Source of the DNA: JAJDAH01 sp964487605
GTDB lineage: Bacteria > Myxococcota_A > Polyangia > Polyangiales > Polyangiaceae
Assembly: GCA_964487605.1 (NCBI GenBank)
Contig: CAZARU010000003.1
Coordinates: 62,001-126,000 of the forward strand
DNA: 64,000 nt
Direction: 5' to 3'
The notes below the pieces were generated by a model that worked only from the letters and a program-made list of their open reading frames with translations, made no database searches and had not been told where the DNA came from. This document shows, piece by piece, positions 59,842 to 64,000 of this stretch. The position numbers and the translations under genes were made by a program. The stretch's first letter is position 1. Each line of letters opens with the position of its first letter.

Positions 59842-60648
59842 ATGGAAGACGACGACCACCAGTGTGAAGAGGGGGCGCCGCCGTGGATGGCCACCTTCAG
59901 CGACATGGCGACGCTCCTGCTCACGTTCTTCGTCCTTCTGCTCTCGTTCGCCACGATGGACGTCCAGCACTTCCGCGAGGCGCTCGGGTCGGTGCAGGAG
60001 GCGTTCGGCGTTCAGTTCAAGGTCTACGGCTCCGTCGAGGCCATGAGCACGTCCCCGGTGGAGCTCTCCGACCACCAGAGCGCATCGCAGATTCGCCCCA
60101 GCGGGGAGAGCACCGAGGAGGCCGTGCGCAAGCTCAAGCGCTACATGTCCGACAAGGGACTCGCCGGCCAGGTGACCGTCTCGTCGTCGTCGAGGGGGAT
60201 CTCGCTCCAGATGGGAGAGGTCGTGCTCTTCGACAGCGGCTCCGACGAGATCCTCGCCTCGGGCCACGCCGCCCTCGACGCCGTGGCAGAGGTGTTCGGC
60301 GGTTTCGACGGCGAACTCGCGGTGGAGGGTCACACCGACGACGTTCCCATCGGCAACTCCCGCTTTCGCTCCAACTGGGAGCTCTCCACGGCGCGGGCGA
60401 CGGCCGTGCTCCGCTACTTTGCCTACGAGAAGCACCTCGACCCGGAACGGATGCACGTCGCCGGCTACGCCGACATGAAGCCTCTGGTGGAGAACACCGA
60501 CGCGACCCGCCGAGCCCAGAACCGGCGCGTGGAGTTCATCTTCGAGACGACGCCCTTGCAGAAGGGCGAGGAGAGTCCGATCATCGAGGAGCCCATCTTC
60601 CGCCTGCCGTTCACGGCGGGCCAAGGCTCGCGCTCACTGAAGAAGTGA
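59842..60648 (+). CDS. motB: Flagellar stator protein MotB
   Basis: 268 residues from ATG at 59842. A short cytoplasmic tail, then one helix ATFSDMATLLLTFFVLLLSFA with Asp21, the ion-carrying residue. The C-terminal OmpA-like domain (VEGHTDDVPIGN...NWELSTARATAVLRYF) binds peptidoglycan. Together with MotA it indicates a flagellated or flagellar-type organism, which is not universal in Myxococcota. Confidence 0.93.
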   Translation: MEDDDHQCEEGAPPWMATFSDMATLLLTFFVLLLSFATMDVQHFREALGSVQEAFGVQFKVYGSVEAMSTSPVELSDHQSASQIRPSGESTEEAVRKLKRYMSDKGLAGQVTVSSSSRGISLQMGEVVLFDSGSDEILASGHAALDAVAEVFGGFDGELAVEGHTDDVPIGNSRFRSNWELSTARATAVLRYFAYEKHLDPERMHVAGYADMKPLVENTDATRRAQNRRVEFIFETTPLQKGEESPIIEEPIFRLPFTAGQGSRSLKK

Positions 60649-60670
60649 CCGGTCGATTCCCCGGCGTGAG

Positions 60671-61702
60671 CTACAGGCCCGGCAGCCCCGGCACTTCACC
60701 CGCGCGTGCGACGCCGTCCTCGTCGATGGACGTCATGGCGCAGAACTGCGACGGCACGACGTCGGCGGGCTCGAGGACCCACCACTGGCTGAAGAGGATG
60801 CACATCTCGTCCGACGCCTTCTGGCCGAACCGCAGCGGCTGATCCGTGGGATTGCTGTAGGCGCACGTGAAGCGGAACCCTTCCCCCGCTTTCATCACGG
60901 TCGTGTCCTCCCACCGGTAGTTCACGTCGTTCTCGTAGTCCGTGCTCTTCCAGAAGTGCCGGCCGTCGCGCTCCCCCCCCGCGTACCAGACGTCGAAGTC
61001 CGTGCCCCACTCGTGCGTGTGTCGCGAAATGCTCCACACGCGGACGTCGTGCGAGAAGCGGCAGTCTCCGGTGAAGGCTGCGTCTGCGCGTGGTGGCGTG
61101 TCGATCGTCAGGTTCACGAAGGCGCCCGTCTGCGCGATGAAGTCCAGACGATCCACGACGTGGAGGTTGACCGCGTGACGAGCCTTGCCGTCCTGCTCGG
61201 AGCCGTTCACGTGGTGGTAGTTCCAGAGAATGGGCTGCCCGCCGCGAAGGCGCCGGCCGACGTTCGGCGGGTACTGGACGTCGCTGTAGGGCTGCTGGGT
61301 ACCGGCGACGATCGTGAACCCGATGCCGAGATCGCGCCCTGCCTGACACGGGATCGCCTTGCCGACCACGTACTTTTCCGTGAGGGACTTCTCCGCGTCG
61401 GAGCCGGGGGTCGCGGCGAAGACGAGCAGGTGGTGGCTGTAGCCGTCGATCGCGGCCTCGTAGCGATTCATCAAGATCTCGTCGTCGGGACCACCCGGGA
61501 GGTAGGCGAGCTCGCAGTACTCCACGTCTTCGCCTGGGCGGATGGTCGTTCCCTGGGAGGTGAGCTGAAGGCCGTCCGTCGGCAGGTCGAGCAGCGGTTC
61601 AGGGCCTGGACCGCCGGCGGCGCTGCCGCCCGACTCTGCGGAGCCGCAGGCGACGGCGCCGGCCGACAGCGCGAGGACCAAGGTGAGGTGGGTTCGAAGC
61701 AT
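60671..61702 (-). CDS. Copper type II monooxygenase-like lipoprotein
   Basis: 343 residues from ATG at 61702, preceded by GAAGGAGAG. Lipobox AGAVACGS. Features of the PHM/DBH-type copper type II, ascorbate-dependent monooxygenase fold: a His pair (GYSHHLLVFA) as in the CuH site, His-x-His (SRHTHEWG) and Met (SDEMCILF) as in the CuM site, plus paired cysteines. Such enzymes hydroxylate C-H bonds. Bacterial homologues are mostly uncharacterised, so copper binding is inferred from spacing. Confidence 0.75.
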   Translation of the reverse strand: MLRTHLTLVLALSAGAVACGSAESGGSAAGGPGPEPLLDLPTDGLQLTSQGTTIRPGEDVEYCELAYLPGGPDDEILMNRYEAAIDGYSHHLLVFAATPGSDAEKSLTEKYVVGKAIPCQAGRDLGIGFTIVAGTQQPYSDVQYPPNVGRRLRGGQPILWNYHHVNGSEQDGKARHAVNLHVVDRLDFIAQTGAFVNLTIDTPPRADAAFTGDCRFSHDVRVWSISRHTHEWGTDFDVWYAGGERDGRHFWKSTDYENDVNYRWEDTTVMKAGEGFRFTCAYSNPTDQPLRFGQKASDEMCILFSQWWVLEPADVVPSQFCAMTSIDEDGVARAGEVPGLPGL

Positions 61703-61878
61703 CCTGGAAACTCTCCTTCGAGAACGCTTCACTCTAGCGGACGCGGTCGGTCCGGTCCGGTGCGTTCGTCGCAGGAACGACGTCGTCTCCACGACGCCCG
61801 GGCGTCGGTGGTTCGCGCTCGGCGTGCCTGCCGGCGCCTCCGCCCCGGAGATCTGGGGTATCCTCCCGGATCGGTGCG

Positions 61879-63612
61879 GTGAAGGAGACGACCATGTGCC
61901 AGCGCGCGCTCGAGCGGTTCGTCGGGGCCGTGGTCGTGCTGTGGCTCGTGGGTGCCTGTGCGGCGTCGTCTGCACCGGCGCGTCCAGAGGTGGCGGGCGG
62001 CGCGGGTGGGACCAGCGGCGCCTCTGGAGCCTCCGGGCACGGTGGCTCGTGGACGGGCGGCACCGGTGGCGTGGGTGGGGCCGGCGGCAGCGGAGCGACG
62101 GGCGGTGCTGGGATCGGAGGCACGGCGGGTACCGGGGGAAGTGCGGGCGCTGCAGCCAGCGCAGGCGCGCTCGTCGACGGCGGAGGTGGCGTCGGAGCCG
62201 CGGGCGTCGCCGGTGGAGCGGGAGTGGACGGCGGGGACGGTGGCGGCACGAGCGGCGCCAGTGGTGCCGCCGGCTCGGGTGCGGCCGGCGGCGCGGGAGG
62301 CTCGGGCGGTGCGGGTGGAGCGTCGGGTGCGGGCGGCACGTCGGGCCTCGGCGGAACGGGCGGTACGGCGGGTGTCGGAGGCGGCAGCGGAGCGGGTGGT
62401 ACCAGCGGTGCTGGCGGAACGGCGGGTTCGGGCGGCGTCGGCGGAACGGCAGGAACCGGTGGCGGCGGCGGAACGAGCGGTGCTGGCGGAACGGGCGGAA
62501 CGGGAGGCGCGGTGAACCCGATCTTCTGTGATGCGGGCGTCGCGGGGGGCACCGGGAACGGGTCGTCGTGGGAGAACGCCTACGCGAGCCTCGCGGCGGC
62601 GATCACCGCGGCCACCACGGGGCGCCAGATCTGGGTGAAGGAAGGCGCGTACACGTCGGTGCCTTATCGCCTCAAGAGCGGCGTCGAGATCTACGGTGGT
62701 TTCGCGTCGTCGCTCACGGGCGTGAGCGGATCCGTCGCGTCGCGGGATCTGCAGAACGACGTCAGCACCATCGACGCGCGTGGCGCGAACAGGTGCCTCG
62801 AGGGCGCGTCCAACGGACACATCGACGGATTCGTCATCGAGAACGGGCGCGCGACCAACGGCGCTGGCCTCGACATTTCCGGGGACTCGAACGTGCGGGT
62901 CTCGCGGTGCACGCTGCGCGGCCATCAGGCGACGAGCCTCGGCGGCGCCATCTACCAGACCGGAGGCAGCTCCATCACGGTCACGGAGACGGCGTTCATC
63001 GACAACTCGGCCGATCGGTCCGGCGCCATCCACGTCGAGGGACCGACGACGGTCGTGAACAGCGTCTTCGAGCGCAACCGTGGGACGGCGAGTGCGTTCG
63101 GCGGCGGCGCCATCGTCAACAAGAGCACGTCACGCTTCGAGAACTGTCTCTTCATCGACAACTCCCACCCGGACGAGGGCGGCGCCATCTGGAACTACGC
63201 GGGCGGGGACACCGCGACCATCGTGAACTCGACGTTCGTCGGCAACAGCGGCGCCGGAACGGGATTCGCCGTGTACCGCAGCGGAGGGACGGTCACGATC
63301 ACCAACAGCATCTTCTGGGGGAACCCCACCGGGGGCGTGAACTCCGGCTCGGGCGTCACGGTCACGTTCAGCAACGTGCAGGGGTGGTCGGGCGGGGGCA
63401 CCGGCAACCTGAACGTGGACCCGGCGTTCGTGACGGGCCCCCGCGGCGCCTACTACCTGAGCGCCACCGCGGCCGGCCAGGCCGTGAGCAGTCCCAGCAT
63501 CGACACGGGCACGGGTCCGGCGTCGATGTTCGGGCTCGACGCGCGGACGACGCGCACCGATGGGGTCGCCGACACCGGGACGGTGGACATGGGATACCAC
63601 TACGCTCGCTGA
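61879..63612 (+). CDS. Lipoprotein with Gly-rich stalk and right-handed beta-helix
   Basis: 577 residues from GTG at 61879, or ATG at 61894. Lipobox LWLVGACAA, then about 175 residues almost wholly Gly/Ala/Ser/Thr, then a parallel beta-helix region: WENAYASLAAAITAATTG...IWVKEGAY, VEIYGGF and repeated coils with NSVFERN, NCLFIDNS and NSIFWGNP. Such helices are found in polysaccharide lyases and adhesins (CSLREA-like and polymorphic outer-membrane proteins). No catalytic residues are evident. Confidence 0.82.
   Translation: MKETTMCQRALERFVGAVVVLWLVGACAASSAPARPEVAGGAGGTSGASGASGHGGSWTGGTGGVGGAGGSGATGGAGIGGTAGTGGSAGAAASAGALVDGGGGVGAAGVAGGAGVDGGDGGGTSGASGAAGSGAAGGAGGSGGAGGASGAGGTSGLGGTGGTAGVGGGSGAGGTSGAGGTAGSGGVGGTAGTGGGGGTSGAGGTGGTGGAVNPIFCDAGVAGGTGNGSSWENAYASLAAAITAATTGRQIWVKEGAYTSVPYRLKSGVEIYGGFASSLTGVSGSVASRDLQNDVSTIDARGANRCLEGASNGHIDGFVIENGRATNGAGLDISGDSNVRVSRCTLRGHQATSLGGAIYQTGGSSITVTETAFIDNSADRSGAIHVEGPTTVVNSVFERNRGTASAFGGGAIVNKSTSRFENCLFIDNSHPDEGGAIWNYAGGDTATIVNSTFVGNSGAGTGFAVYRSGGTVTITNSIFWGNPTGGVNSGSGVTVTFSNVQGWSGGGTGNLNVDPAFVTGPRGAYYLSATAAGQAVSSPSIDTGTGPASMFGLDARTTRTDGVADTGTVDMGYHYAR
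61990..62515 (+). repeat. Low-complexity GGN repeat tract encoding the Gly-rich stalk
   Basis: More than 500 bp of imperfect repeats of GGCGGT/GGAACG-type triplets encoding Gly-Gly-x units, in the middle of the beta-helix lipoprotein gene. Similar but shorter tracts occur after the lipobox of most lipoproteins here. Such tracts are prone to length change by slippage. Confidence 0.8.
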
Positions 63613-63634
63613 CGATCCGGCGCCCGGCGTCGGC

Positions 63635-64000
63635 TCACAGGAGCGTGTAGACCAGGCTGAACGACGTCAGCGTGTCCAGCTTCTCGATCCCCGGTAGCGG
63701 GTGGTGATCGTACCGCAAGCCGAACGCCGTGGTCGCCGAGAAGCGTCCGGCGATGGCCGAGGTGAGTCCGGCATCCACGTTCAGGCGCCAGTCCTCCGAG
63801 GCCATGACGCTCTGCAGGTACTCGACGCCGGTCACGAACGAGACCGAGGCGTTGAGCTTGTTGTCGTACCCGGCGAACGCGCGGGCGCTGTGCCGCGTCT
63901 CGGTGCGCCCGAGCGCCGTCCCGGCGATGGACTGACGCCGCCGCACGTCGTACTGCAGATCGTAGCCGAGCTCCGACCAGAGCTGGTGCTTCGCGTCGTC
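63635..64000 (-). CDS. DUF481-like outer-membrane protein (5' part beyond the window)
   Basis: The last 121 residues are visible and run off the right edge. The pattern is alternating strands of a beta-barrel (HQLWSELGYDLQYDV, SARAFAGYDNKLN, FGLRYDHHPLPG) ending TSFSLVYTLL, resembling YdiY/DUF481 salt-induced outer-membrane proteins. It converges on the beta-helix lipoprotein gene. Confidence 0.7.
   Translation of the reverse strand, partial: DDAKHQLWSELGYDLQYDVRRRQSIAGTALGRTETRHSARAFAGYDNKLNASVSFVTGVEYLQSVMASEDWRLNVDAGLTSAIAGRFSATTAFGLRYDHHPLPGIEKLDTLTSFSLVYTLL

Noticed and set aside
61879..62552. Minus-strand Pro/Ala-rich frames opposite the Gly-rich stalk
   Set aside because: Complement of GGN repeats automatically reads as Pro/Ala-rich; no start context or domain.

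Overview
The window is very GC-rich and almost fully coding. It has GTG/TTG starts, many ATGA or GTGA gene overlaps, and a large set of lipoproteins with Gly/Ala/Ser-rich linkers after the lipidated cysteine. One protein ends in a MYXO-CTERM-type sorting signal (Gly-Cys-Gly-Cys, a membrane helix, then an Arg cluster), and several carry the MopE-type CDGxDNDCNG motif. This points to Myxococcota, probably class Polyangia (inference). No rRNA, tRNA, CRISPR array, IS element or phage gene was found.

Region 1 (1-25960) is the most unusual part. It is a dense cluster of nine radical-SAM (rSAM) proteins carrying about 13 rSAM-type barrels. Four proteins have two barrels in tandem (642-2936, 3583-5502, 19263-21203, 21358-24318). 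With them are two fusions to Gfo/Idh/MocA oxidoreductase domains, two proteins sharing a GYPACC...PCRYDC cysteine signature, a DegT-type PLP aminotransferase, a flippase-like membrane protein (LPG-synthase TM family), a six-helix membrane protein, two lipoproteins and, at the edge, a flavin-dependent halogenase-like enzyme. The genes sit in divergent operons: a minus-strand run from 12739 to beyond base 1, a minus-strand pair at 14300-17270, and a plus-strand run at 17405-24318. No NRPS, PKS or recognised peptide scaffold gene is visible. It looks like an undescribed rSAM-driven biosynthetic pathway; substrate and product are unknown.

Region 2 (26084-36038) is mostly exported lipoproteins: Cys-rich modules, a PQQ-type beta-propeller, a MopE-motif protein, and a 751-residue protein with eleven disintegrin-like repeats and a DUF1554-like C-terminus. 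Region 3 (36144-42816) is regulatory: a NarL-type response regulator with a hybrid histidine kinase, a DoxX membrane protein divergent from a LysR regulator with a repeated operator-like sequence between them, and an outer-membrane-like protein/ECF sigma factor/membrane protein set. Region 4 (42891-50024) holds further Cys-rich surface proteins, a small protein/nucleotidyltransferase pair resembling a toxin-antitoxin module, and a membrane-anchored protein of unknown function.

Region 5 (50039-60648) begins with an HDOD response regulator and then combines motility with sugar biosynthesis. A FlgJ-like glucosaminidase and MotA/MotB flank a seven-gene translationally coupled operon: methyltransferase, NeuB-like synthase, sugar isomerase, Gfo/Idh dehydrogenase, CMP-sugar synthetase, SDR, and a KdsC-phosphatase/GmhA-isomerase fusion. 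This fits nonulosonic-acid synthesis for flagellar or surface glycosylation (inference). The right end holds a copper type II monooxygenase-like lipoprotein, a beta-helix lipoprotein with a long glycine-rich stalk, and a truncated DUF481-like outer-membrane protein running off the edge.
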